Origin: Lutjanus erythropterus
Taxonomy: Eukaryota > Chordata > Actinopteri > Lutjaniformes > Lutjanidae
DNA length: 64,000 bases
Assembly: GCA_020091685.1 (NCBI GenBank)
Contig: CM034609.1
Span: forward strand, 20,843,204-20,907,203
Direction of reading: 5' to 3'
The position numbers were made by a program, and so were the translations under genes. This document shows positions 16,301 through 27,209 of this stretch, one piece after another (within the stretch, counting starts at the first letter, position 1; every line of letters begins with the position of its first letter). The notes under the pieces were generated by a model. That model was not told the origin of the DNA, searched no databases, and was given only the letters and a program-made list of their open reading frames with translations.

Positions 16301-16877
16301 TATAATGCATAATCAACACCCATCCTCCACATGTATAATTTCATATAATCTAGATTTCCATGATATGAAAATTAAATGTTATAATGTATCTAAATATTTT
16401 GTGAGGAATAAGGAATACGGGAATGATATAATATAATATAATAATCATAAAGAATAATGGACAAAGTGCCTCTCCAGTGATAAACAGTCATTTCCAACCT
16501 GAGGGTGGCATGGTGATGAAGTCTGGAGGGAGGAAAGACAGGAAACATTCACTCTTTTTTTTTCCACTTTCCTCTAATCTTTCTTTCTAATTTTACTTCT
16601 TTGGACCCTTAAATATTATCAAAATAAAGAAACGAAAATCACTCTTTGGTTGAAATAGTCAAATGTTACACATTTTTATCTGGTGACGAGGTGTTGCGAA
16701 TAGAAAGTTTCAAAGGGTCACGGGACAAAAGGGCTGAGGAACCACTGATCTGTGGGATGGCACGCTGTCAAAAATATTTGGTCTTGTGGAGGGCGTATTT
16801 ATGGGTGCTGGAGGTAGCAAGTCTGAGGGACCTAAACAGCATCATAGGCATAGCTTTACCACACTTGAATAAAACAA
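16300..16877. other. Gap between ankrd54 promoter and foxred2 stop codon
   Basis: AT-rich DNA of about 0.6 kb that should contain the foxred2 3' UTR. No clear AATAAA in minus-strand sense was found near the stop, so the 3' end is undefined. I see no other gene. Confidence 0.4.
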
Positions 16878-19800
16878 TCAGAGGTCAAGTTTCAGTCCTG
16901 ACGACATGGAGGCTCCAGCTTGTGCCAGGTAGTTGGGGAACGTGGGGTCTGCCCCCGATGTGCCTGCGTCTTGCTCAGTGGGCATCAGTCCCGCGTCATG
17001 AACGTGCTGCCACAGCTGACTGTTGTGGGCTACACCCTGCTGCTTCAAGTATCCTTGCTGACAGAACAGCGGCGGCTTGCGGTGGGTGAGGGATGAGCGG
17101 AAACACGATTCTAAGAGACATGAGAAAACACAAGAATGAGTCAAACTATGGTACAATCGATTATATCAAGATCAGTATTCTGCCCTGTGATTCAGCGTGG
17201 AGGTAAAATTACACTGAAATCTGAAAAAAACAGATTTTTGGTCCACTTTGTTGTTTGGCACCATTTGTCTTATTCCTGCAATTGCTAATTATTTTTCAAA
17301 TTCATATTCATGTGTATTTTCAAAGAGTTCAATAGAAGAAATCCTTAAAGGCCCTACACACCCACACAGCTGTATTTAATTATTTTTGCCTGATCTCTTC
17401 TCAGCACTGTGTGGACATGTGCACTGCCCTACGAAGCCAATAAACACAGAGTTAAGGCCAGAATCAGATGTTTTGACATCTGTTTCACCATGTATTTATG
17501 TAACAGAGATGCAGACGCAGCTAAAACAAGAGAGCTACATTGAGTTAGCAGGCAGATAGCCACTGCTAGCTCTGGCATAAACTCAAAGTACCTTTTTCCT
17601 GGGCACTTTTTGTTCTTGAAAAATATAAAACTTCATAAACAGACATCTTGTCCTGTTTATAACTAACATAAGTATTTGTAGCAGAAGCTAAATCTCATGA
17701 TAGCTAGCTTAGCAGTTGCCATCTTTCCCTTTGACTCGCAATTAATGTGATTTGGTGCATTTGTAATGTATAAATTTAAATAATCTGTTACACTGATTGT
17801 TTGCCAACATGAAAACTTTTCTCCTCCTCACTGTTTTTGTAGTTACCACTCTCTGCCTTTGTATGGCAGTACAGGCTGAGAATGACTCTTGTACCAGTTA
17901 GGGCTAGACAACCATTACCATTTTAATAATAAAATATTAACACGGAAAACAAATTTACACAGAAATTATTGTGGAAGTTTTCCCTGAATCTATTTTCCTC
18001 TTCTTACTCTGTTGATTGAGGCATTTTCTGAGCTGAAAATATCTTATAGGGAATAGATTCAAGTGCAAGATTCAACTTTACCTGCATAAAAAGCCCTGAG
18101 GTCCCTCTGCACACAGTGCTCCAGGAAGCGCCGCAGTGGCTGGATATGAGACATGGGAGCGTCCCATTCTGTGAGGAAGTCCTCAACCATGTGATGAATT
18201 GCCTTTGGCCTTGGTAAAGGCCAGCCATGGGGACGGAGTTTCATCTCTTCCTCTGGGAAAAAAAAAAACAATCAGAGCATGTTCTCTGTCAAACCTGCAG
18301 TAATTTTATTCCTAAAAAGAACCTGTACTTTTTAATGGTAGCTGCATTTCCTCTCACCTGTTGGGAGTGTGTCATAGTAGTATAAAACAGGGTGCAGAAA
18401 GTTGGATTCCAAAGCTTTGGTCCACTCTGTTTGAGCCCTCTCACGCCCAAGATAGTCGATCTTCGCTTTCCCATACTGCATAACGAGAACTAAAAGTCCA
18501 TGGCTGGAGATCTCGTGGCCTGACAGAGAAGAGAACTGAGGCATGGCCTGCAGTGGAAACTCTTCTATGTATTCACAGTGGGAGCTTGAAGTCAATGAGA
18601 GAATAACAAAATATGATGAGCATAATATGGATGTCCTTTTGTTTTTTTTTTGTGAAAATGTCAGGTAATGTCATTTCCCACAAGGTAATTTGGTGATTTT
18701 ATGCCCATGAAGAGCAGCATTATATGTAATGAGTATACACCAGGAATGATTCAGGATCAATAAATAACTTAATATTGCAATTCAAACATAATCAATTCTG
18801 GCACTGCCTGGAATGACTGAGTCACTGCTTGTTAGAATCACAAATTAAAAAAACATTTCTTATTTTGAGTTCTTCCTTTTCACGTATCACAACTTAAAGT
18901 AGGTCAAATATATTGCCTGATAATCAAACACTTAATAGGCGATATTGTTATAAAGCGTGTGTATTCTGTCAAGATTGCTCACTGAGGATTTAGTTCCCTT
19001 GGCGTCCAGCCACTGCCCTTTCACATTTACTAAAATGAGCCAATTAAAGTGGTTTGAGCATTTAATGCCATCTGGCCAGTGGCCACATTCATTCAGAGGT
19101 GTTCTGGACAGGACATCAGAGGGGACCCCTGGGCAAAACCAGGGCATGTAGGAGGGATTACATCCTCCAGCTGACCTGGAAGTGCCTGGGAACAGTGGGA
19201 TTTACAAGGAGCAGTTGAGAGGACCAGTTGGTGAAGAGCAGTTGATCAACTGATCAATCAAGAACTGCACATCTAAAAATGAGTGCTGCAGTTCAAATAG
19301 GAAGTTGGAGCCATAGACTGTATGATTTAGTGCAGTAAATATATTACAGATTTCTCCTTTAGATAGATGGATGACCTGATCTGATCAACAAATGAGCAGA
19401 CTTGGAAAAAATCAAGTTGCTACCGGTGATATGAAAATAACTTCTGCTTACCCTCGAAGAAGTATAACGTCCCCAAGCACCTCAAACATTTGGTACGGCC
19501 CAGAGGCCTCGCCGACCCGCTTCAGAACCCAGGACTGCAGCTGCGTTGTCAACAGTTTAGTCGACGGCCACCGGTTGCTATGGTAACGCTGTTCAAGTAC
19601 ATGATGTACAGCTCGTGCTGTGGCAGAAAATCCAGACAGGTCAATGAAATGTCGTGTCTATCAGTTTGAACATTAAATATCTTGTTCTTTTATTTACATT
19701 TTACATAATGTCCCAACTTTTTTGGAATTGAGGTTGCATTATCAGCCACGGGCCCTGCAGTTGGAGTCAGATGGTCTGGATGAATAAAGACTTGGACCTT

Positions 19801-22800
19801 TTTCAATCGGCACTGCCTGCTCTAAATGTCACAAAATAATGATCATCTGTCGGACGTTCACCTGTGTAACGGAATCCATGGACGAAGCCGCCAGCAGACG
19901 AGCGGTAGTCTCTGGAGTGAGCCGCAGTTCCCAGCACAAACAAACCGGGGGTGTTCTGCCCCTCATACCAGGCTGTCACCCCCGGCAACCTCCCTTTTGC
20001 ATTTTCACTGTTTGGCGGGCAGGCGGAGCTAGAGAGACATTTTTTTATCAAGGATGGGTTTGTTTTATGCATAGTAATATGATAAAAAGAGGGGTATTCT
20101 TTAACAGTATTAATGCATGGACATTGACACAGTACAGTGAGTTTAACATGTTACATAAATCTATACCTCTCAAATATGCTGAAGTTGAATCGGAACCCAA
20201 GGCATCGAATCACACGGTCGTAGGGTTTCCTCATAGGGAAGTTGTCAATGTGATACCCTGGCAGTTCTTCTCCTGTCACACCAGAGCTGTTCTTCTTTTT
20301 CTGGGATTGTGTGTACTTATTTAAAGTCAGGTACAACTGTCTCTTCTCTTTCTTCTTTCGGCCCGATCTCTTCTTGCCTCGCTCCTGTCGTTGAGCAATA
20401 ACTATTTTCTCAAGTCGTGCCTCCACCAACCCATCAAGGGACTTGAGCTGGTACGTGTCTATCAGCTCGTTATTCACAGCTCTGACAAGAAGAAAACACA
20501 ATGGGTCAGTTTACGTTAAAAATGCTGACGGCTCCAATGCAGGATCAGTGGTGTGGCTGACATATGCAAATGATTAATGCAGAACACTGTGATTCCCAAC
20601 CAGGAGAACCACTGGGTACTTCTGCGGTTGCCAGGAGGTAGAGAAAAAAATGTTGAGCAGCTCAACTGGTTTGAAAAAAACAAAAACCCAGCTCTAAAGC
20701 CTGAGCACCACATGATGAAACTGAGAGTGTGAGAAAACTAACAAGTAAGAGAGAGAGTATGAGACATCTTATCAGTTAGCTTAAAAGAAAGTTTTGAATA
20801 TTTCACTTAAAGTAATGAATAAATGGTTAAAACAGTTAGCTAAAAGTAATGAATCGATGTTTAGAAATAGTTAAAAGTAACTTCATGGGTAACTGATTAA
20901 AATAGTGAACATGAATCACTAAATAGTTCAACCATAGTTAGCTAAAAGCCTTACATAAATGGTGTACTTGCTAAAAGTAAAGGAAATTTGGTTGAAATAG
21001 TTAACATTAGAGGGTATGTTCAGTTCTTCAGTATTTTTCAACCTGGACCTTATTTTCCCATGGTTTTGTGTCTAAATCTTTGACAATGGTCCAGTATCGA
21101 GGCAGAGTGCTGCAGCTGTCAGCCAGTGAATCCTTAAGGCAAAGTGCGCACCATCAAAGCACATCCACTAAAAGTGCTTGTTTTTGCCACTGACCCTCTC
21201 AGAGGGTTATTCTACCTGTCTGACAACATTATGGGAACGAATGCATCAGAGACAGACCTTTTGTTAAAAAGTAAGATGCATTTCAAAACAACGTTTTAAT
21301 GCTCTGACCAAACTTACGAGACTCCCTTTGCAGAAAAGTAATTTTATCATCATAAAACATATTTCATTCAAACACAAATGTCTTGGCTTGTCGTCCCACT
21401 GCTCCAACAGTCACCAGCTCTGGTTTTTTTTGGAGCCATCAAGGCTACGTCTAAAAAAATAAAGGCTGGGAACCACTGATGTACAAGTACAGAAAATCAC
21501 AGAGACAGAAAAGATGAGGGGAAAAAGCACTACCTGAGGTCTCCAACATAATGTGTTTGCCACGCCAGTCGAACAGGACTGGAACTGAGCATGTGCACCC
21601 GACTTGCTCTTCCCATGATGCTCTGGGCCGTTTCGAAAGCCGAGTTCCCCTTGCCCAGAATAAGAACGGCCTGGTCCTTGTAGTCCTCAGGATTAGTGGA
21701 GATGGACTCGTAGCCTTCAACCAGGTCGGAACCGACAAACTCTACTTTCTGTGGAACCCACAAACCTGTGGCTACCAGGAGGACGCTGAGGGACAGAGGA
21801 CAGAGGTAACACATCATGATCCACAGTTAGGTTCAGAACACTCTTAGAAATAAAAATGCTAACTAGACCCATATAGGGTTTTTAAGCTTGTTCCCAAAGG
21901 AGAACCCTTTTTGTTTCCTGGTAGAACCTTTGATAATAGTTCCACCTGGAAACCTTTCAGAATCTAAAAAGTTGGTTCCCAGGTGATCAAGAAAATAGCA
22001 GGTTTTCCTTGGGAACCAAGGTGGGTATGTCATATTTTACAGATCGTTATGCGATCTGCAGCGCCATCTGTTGATGACATCCTTGACTGCAATGATTCCA
22101 TTCAAAACTGGTGGAAATAAAAGCTGGTTAACTAAATAGCCCCAAGGTTCCAAGAATCTTGAACGGGGGTGGATCAAGAACCAGAGCTTATTTGGTGGAA
22201 AAGGGCCCTATGTAAGGTTCCAACCAGAATCCCCTATCAGGCCTTGTCTTCCATCATGGAACCAGCCCCGTTCCAGTTCAAGCACCTAATTCTGAACCGT
22301 TCAGAGCAGTTCCACCAAAAATTAACCTGAAAAGTTGGTTCCCAGCTGGAACCAAAAAAGAGCAGATTCTCCTCGGTAACCAAAGTGAGTGTGTCAAATT
22401 CTACAGGTTGTTGTACAGCGACTTCTGTTGATGACATCCTTGATAATAGTGGTTCCACTCAAAACTGCAGGAAACGGGATCTCAAAAGAACCAGTTCAAG
22501 AACCAAAGCTTATTTTGTGAAAAAGAACCATATGGTTCTACAGAGAACCCTTCTTCTATGGTGTACGGGTTCCCGCCAGAACCCTCTCTGGTCATTTTAT
22601 TTAGAACCTTTCCACCATTTAGGTAAAAGCCCACCCTGGGGAGTTCTACCAAGAACGTTTCTACATTACAAGGGTTTCATATAGATTTCACCCGGGGCGA
22701 TGTAAAAATGCACTTTATAAGGTTTCACCCATAACCCTCTTATCCTACGAGGGTTCTACGAAGAACCATATTGTATTCTACAAAAGAAGCATAAAATGAT

Positions 22801-23689
22801 CAACCATAATTTTAATGATCTATGTTACAAAAAAGTTTACACTGAGAATCAGCATCTTTAAACAACCATGCTTTCAACACACCCTGAAGAACTCTTTCTT
22901 CCAAAAAGCATTCTTTGGGTGAAAAGGGTTCTTAATGGAGCCCTTAGTCTTACAAAGAGACCTTGACGAGCCCTTTCTTCAAAAAAAAGAAGCAAATTGA
23001 TCAGGGTAGAACCCTAGCCCTTCAGGAAGAACGCTTTTGGAAAACATATGAGGCCAAATACCTGCATGTGTAGTCCAACGCATGCTGGTCGGTCAGGATG
23101 TAGTTCCTGCCAGTGGCTGTCTGCACCGCCCTGATCCTTCCGATGTCCACACCGTAGCGGACCCTCAGGCCGAGCTCCTTCACGTACATGGACAGATAGA
23201 GAGGGAAGGCATCAGCCGGCGGGTAGAACTCACTGCTCACTCTCCTGAACAGGAGGTCGGGTTTGTCGCTCAGCAGCGAGTTCCAATCATGGCGCAAGTT
23301 GAACTCTCGGTTCTGCCTCCCTGTGTGGATCTTGTTAATGCTTATGAGCTTCCTGTGCCTGGGATACCTGCAAACACAAAACAGAGCAGAGAAGACACGT
23401 GTCACAGGCAAACCAGACTGGAACAATTTTCTTGCACCATTTCTTGCGTCTCGCTTTGACAAAGTTCCTACTTGTTAAAGAAGCTGCCCGGCCCTGAGTT
23501 CCTCTCCAAGATGATGTAGTCTCTTTTAGCCTTGGAAAGGAAATATCCCATCTGCAGTCCTGCAGGCCCAGCTCCAAGCACACAGTAATCATAGCGGCGG
23601 GTGGCATTGTGGTGGCGGTGGTTATCAAAAGAGCATCTGACACAGCCAATCAAGACGAAAAGGATAAAACAAAGAAGGCTCGAATCCAT
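16878..23689 (-). CDS. foxred2: FAD-dependent oxidoreductase domain containing 2 (FOXRED2/ERFAD)
   Basis: Nine coding exons: 23472-23689, 23062-23367, 21534-21785, 20167-20481, 19862-20028, 19452-19617, 18358-18584, 18082-18252 and 16878-17110. They give 684 codons, equal to the human length as I remember it. Residues 1-20 form a hydrophobic signal peptide ([17 protein letters not shown]). The FAD-binding GAGPAG is at 39-44 and the NADPH-type GKGNSA at 219-224. [26 protein letters not shown] is the conserved second flavin region (19862-20028). ERFAD is an ER-lumen flavoprotein that acts with SEL1L and ERdj5 in ER-associated degradation. Oddities: the C-terminus is KLDL rather than a standard KDEL-type tetrapeptide, and exon 4 carries a very basic stretch ([12 protein letters not shown]). 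The ATG at 23689 lies three bases after an acceptor, so the 5' UTR is spliced. Confidence 0.96.
19640..19735 (+). repeat. Dispersed fish repeat fragment
   Basis: In a foxred2 intron, the phrase 'gtcccaacttttttggaatt' preceded by 'ttatttacattttacataat' matches a frequent teleost repeat terminus. Recognition is from memory and the borders are approximate. Confidence 0.45.
20587..21478. mobile_element. hAT-like non-autonomous element with internal short tandem units
   Basis: The left end reads CTGTGATTCCCAACC. The reverse complement of the right end reads CAGTGGTTCCCAGCC, an imperfect 15-base terminal inverted repeat of hAT type. Between them, 20780-21000 holds repeats of 'gttagctaaaagtaatgaat'. 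The element is 892 bases long and sits in a foxred2 intron. No clean 8-base target duplication remains. Related internal sequence appears at 31340-31640, 38180-38290 and 50533-51200. Confidence 0.55.
21840..22780. repeat. Diverged tandem repeat rich in GAACC/GGTTC
   Basis: Two diverged units share the phrase 'ttgatgacatcctt' at 22071 and 22428, a spacing of 357 bases. They also share 'ttggttcccag', 'tggaacc' and 'aagaaccagagctta / agaaccaaagctta'. Flanking phrases such as 'agaaccatatggttctac' are near-palindromic, so single strands could fold. It lies in a foxred2 intron. Non-coding. Confidence 0.65.
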
Positions 23690-24059
23690 AACCTGCGGGA
23701 CATGAGGCAATGAGGTAAAAGTGTGTAAGTAATGATATGACAATATAATGAATAAGTAAGTAAATAAATAAAAACAAAAACACCCAAATAAATAACAATG
23801 AATAAATAAAAAATAGAAATAAAATTCATTTAAGATTAGGAATATTGTAGTAGTAAAAAATCTCTTTGGCCCTTGCAATGAACATCCTGCTGCTAAGACC
23901 TAGGATCTGGGAACCTTGAACACCCACTGTACCTGCCTGCTCATTATAAAATATATATATATTTTAAAGTTTAAATACACACTGTTGTATTAACATAAAT
24001 ATTATCATCATCATTGTTAAATATTAATATAACCACACAGTAGATATTGTATGTAGAAG

Positions 24060-24435
24060 CCTGACTGATACTGGACTTTTGGGGCTGATGCTGATACCAA
24101 TATTATGGAGGGAGTAAAAAAAATTCCTATATCAATATATTGGCTGTTTTATTTATATATATATATATAATCCAAAATGACATCAGGGCACTGAAATAGT
24201 AAAAATTTCCTTGTAAATTTGCTCCTAAATAATTGAAAACAATTAGACACAAGTAGAACAACTTAAATTAAGAAAAACCATAAAATGTACATAAATGGTG
24301 CTTCCATATATATAAAAGAAAAAACAATCTGCATTACTTTCTGTAAAAAAAAAGAAAAAAAATGGCCTTGTTGGCCAATACAGATATAGCCGTTCTAGGA
24401 AAATATCGCTGATCGATATATCAGTCTGGTTCTAA
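24060..24435. repeat. Dispersed repeat with inverted ends (GATATATCAGTC type)
   Basis: The left end, 'ctgactgatactggac', and the right end, 'tgatcgatatatcagtctgg', are imperfect inverted copies. The interior is AT-rich and includes a TA run near 24155-24170. It resembles a common fish element whose end contains 'gaccgatatatcgg'. Class not assigned. Confidence 0.45.
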
Positions 24436-25429
24436 TAGACATGTATACATATACTGCACATATCCACTTCATTCATGCATGTAAACTAAACTATTACATC
24501 ACCTATTGAATATTGATTCCAGCACTCTTCAGACTCTGCACTCTAACACTATTGCATTCTTTTTTACAGCTTTACAGAAACTGTATAACTTGTACATAGA
24601 CATTATGTGTCCATATAGTGAAATATTTATATTATGTTTACCAGTATTTGTTGTCATTGTTCTATCTGTTCTATCTAATCTATTGGAACACTGAGAGAAA
24701 CTTGAACAACACATTCTGATTTGAACCACCGTGGTGAGAATAAATATGCTTTTAATCATTTAATAGATTTCAGTAGGGTTGTTTTTGAACTGCCCAATAA
24801 TTTTGCGACCAGATTTTTTTTTTTCTTTTTTTACTGTACTCCATGCCTGCGTGGGTATTTGGGCCATGATAACTGGCAACACTGACTACATCCTATGGCT
24901 CGATACTCTCTCTATACAAATTCAGCCAAAAAAAATGTTCTGGTGTCAAACGAGACAGACAGCTAATCATCATAATGTAGCGACTCTGAATATGTGTAAA
25001 CGTACTAAGAGATGTGTGGGCTCAGGATGAGAGCCCGCCGGCTCTCCGTGAACTCTTCAGCCGGTGTTATATCACTCTGCTGCGGATGCGGCGGCTGCCG
25101 TCGCCCGCTGAACCAGATGTGAGGTCGGTTCATGCATTATAACACATAAACATGTAGATCCACGTTACCTTTTACATCAGTCGATCCCTCCCGCGCGACA
25201 TCTGTGGTTTAGCAAAACCCGTCCAGATTGCTACATGTTTACTATTTTGCATTTTAAAGCGTGGTATGGATGTCTGTGTGTTACCCTCCGAAAAACCCTC
25301 GAGCTCAACCCACTTCCCCCTTGAATAACAAAAACCAATGGAGGGCTGCTTGCATAAAGGGGGCGTGATTAGAAAATACCATAGAATATAGTAGAATAGA
25401 AAAGAGAAGCGGCAGAATGAAACGTGATG

Positions 25430-26010
25430 ACTTTAAAAATGTATTCCGATGCAATTACTAATTACCTGTTAAAAAATGTAGTCAGTAACGTAATCCAAGT
25501 ATCACAGTATTAAAGTAATGTAACCTTTGGATTACCTCAGTATAAAGTATGGTGACTTTTTTTTTTTTTTTTCAAACAACAAAACAATAATTTTCATCAT
25601 CGATTATTCGGTCAATTATTTTCTGAATTAATTGTTTAATTGCTTGGCCCATGAAATGTCATGTCTTGTTTTGTTCACAACTCAAAAATATTAATATTAT
25701 AATTAATAATCAGTTTATTGTCAGAGAGGAGTAAAGAAACCAGAAAATATTCACATTTAAGAGACTGAAATCAGAGCCTTTAGACTTTTTAAATGAAAAA
25801 ATGAATCAAAACAATTCAATGATTATCAAAATAGATGCAGATGAATTTAATAGAATTTTTTTTATCTTTTTTTTTTTTTTTTTTACTTACTTAATTTATC
25901 TGTAATCTGATCACATATTTTTTATCTCTGTAACTGTAATGGAATACACTTACTTTGTATCCAGATAATGCAATCCCATTATGTAATCTGTTACTCCCCA
26001 GGCCTGGTTA
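25430..26010. repeat. GTAATC-rich interspersed element, copy B, with nested repeat
   Basis: The right end, 'tatgtaatctgttactcccc', is nearly identical to the right end of the copy at 10296-10844. The left part repeats 'attacctgttaaaaaatgta'. An AT-rich repeat (25575-25860, 'aataattttcatcatcgatt'), the same type as that inside the foldback element at 14365-14690 but in the opposite orientation, appears inserted in the middle. Confidence 0.5.
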
Positions 26011-26883
26011 CGGATCATACGCAGGGAAACTTTTCACCTTTTCATGAAGGGAAGAAACAAGAAGTAAAACACATTTTTAAGCGGAACTGAATCCCGGTCT
26101 TGGATTTTCACTTAAAGACCAAACACTGTAAACAAAAACAAGTTAAAGCAGAGGCAAAAGTAAAGTACTTTTTAAATGTAATGTTCATATGGATACAATA
26201 CTCATAATACTCATTTGTGATATCAGTACATTTTTTCACTGCTTGTATAATTTTATTTGCTTGTACTATACATGTTTATTTGACCTCAACAGGATACCCT
26301 CTGGCCTGCATAGCTGTTTCCGTTCCAGGGAATCTCTGAGATAGATATGATTTTGAAAACATCAGTAACGTGAAGAGGGATTGGCTGATGTTATATTCCT
26401 GTTTACACTGTTATCAAGATGCACAGCAGGATGCACATTTCAGCCCACACTTTACCTGTCATAATCTTTCACTTTATACACTTGAATTTCCAGGACTTCA
26501 TCTGACACTTCCAGCTCAGTTTATTACAGTACTTAGACTTAAACCTACATCTCACCTCCTTATGGTGATCACACTTTAACCGATGTTTCAACTACTTTAA
26601 GCTCTTACACTAAATTAAAATGACTCTTCAACTTTTTTCAGTATTTAAACTGAAACTTGTGCTTCTTTCAGCACTTTACTGCTAATTCAGCTTCTTTGCT
26701 TATTTGTGCTTTGACTGCCACATCAACCCCACTAACTAATAATGTTTTGTTGAGCTAATTTACATTTCTTCTTTAGATAGACTTGAATATTTGAGTTTTA
26801 GTAACCCCCAAAAAACCTGTATTTCAAAACCTTTGGGGAAAATTCACTGAAGTGAAGATTTTTATCTAAAGAACCTGAGAACA

Positions 26884-27041
26884 TGACTCAGTAAATTGAG
26901 CGCTTGATTTCTGCCTGATCATGTTTTCAGATTGTTGCACTGTAGTCACATGTCTGCTTTGTCACGTTAAGCCTCAGCAGTCTGAGTAACGTGACTCAGC
27001 AGTCACACTTCCCCTTTGAACACATCCTGGCTGTATAAAAG
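26884..27041 (+). promoter_or_regulatory. hmox1: hmox1 proximal promoter: stress-response elements and TATA box
   Basis: TGACTCAGCA at 26992-27001 is an exact stress-response element (reverse complement TGCTGAGTCA), the binding site of NRF2/small-MAF and BACH1/small-MAF dimers that control heme oxygenase 1. A second AP-1-like TGACTCAGT lies at 26884-26892. A TATA box, TATAAAA, is at 27034-27040, 33 bases after the first element, so transcription should start near 27065. Induction by heme and oxidative stress is inferred from these sites and from the known regulation of the gene. Confidence 0.8.
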
Positions 27042-27064
27042 AGGCATGACGGAGCTGTGGAGCC

Positions 27065-27127
27065 ACAGTGGACCGTCACAACCGTCAGAGGATCAACCAA
27101 CATAAACGAAAGAAAACTTCATTACAG
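27065..27127 (+). other. hmox1: hmox1 non-coding first exon
   Basis: The predicted start is about 25 bases after the TATA box. The exon ends at 27127 with a donor, ACAG|GTGTGT. The matching acceptor is CATTACAG at 27193-27200, nine bases before the start ATG at 27210. The start coordinate is an estimate. The 73-base intron is short for this window. Confidence 0.6.
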
Positions 27128-27209
27128 GTGTGTTTTGTTCATCTAACATGTTTTTCACTTTAAATGTGATTAATTAAACTAAATCAATCATTCATTACAG
27201 TCTGCAGAG

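Larger units (their letters stand above)
23690..26880. other. Divergent gap between foxred2 and hmox1
   Basis: Contains the foxred2 5' flank. The GC-rich block 25015-25130 ('gcccgccggc', 'gcggatgcggcggctgcc') is the likely start region for foxred2 on the minus strand. It also holds repeats at 24060-24435 and 25430-26010. No further coding exon is recognised. The stretch 26100-26880 is AT-rich, with no feature identified. Confidence 0.5.

Noticed and set aside
16646..17089. 147-codon plus-strand open frame
   Set aside because: Antisense to the last foxred2 exon. The minus strand carries the conserved coding sequence.
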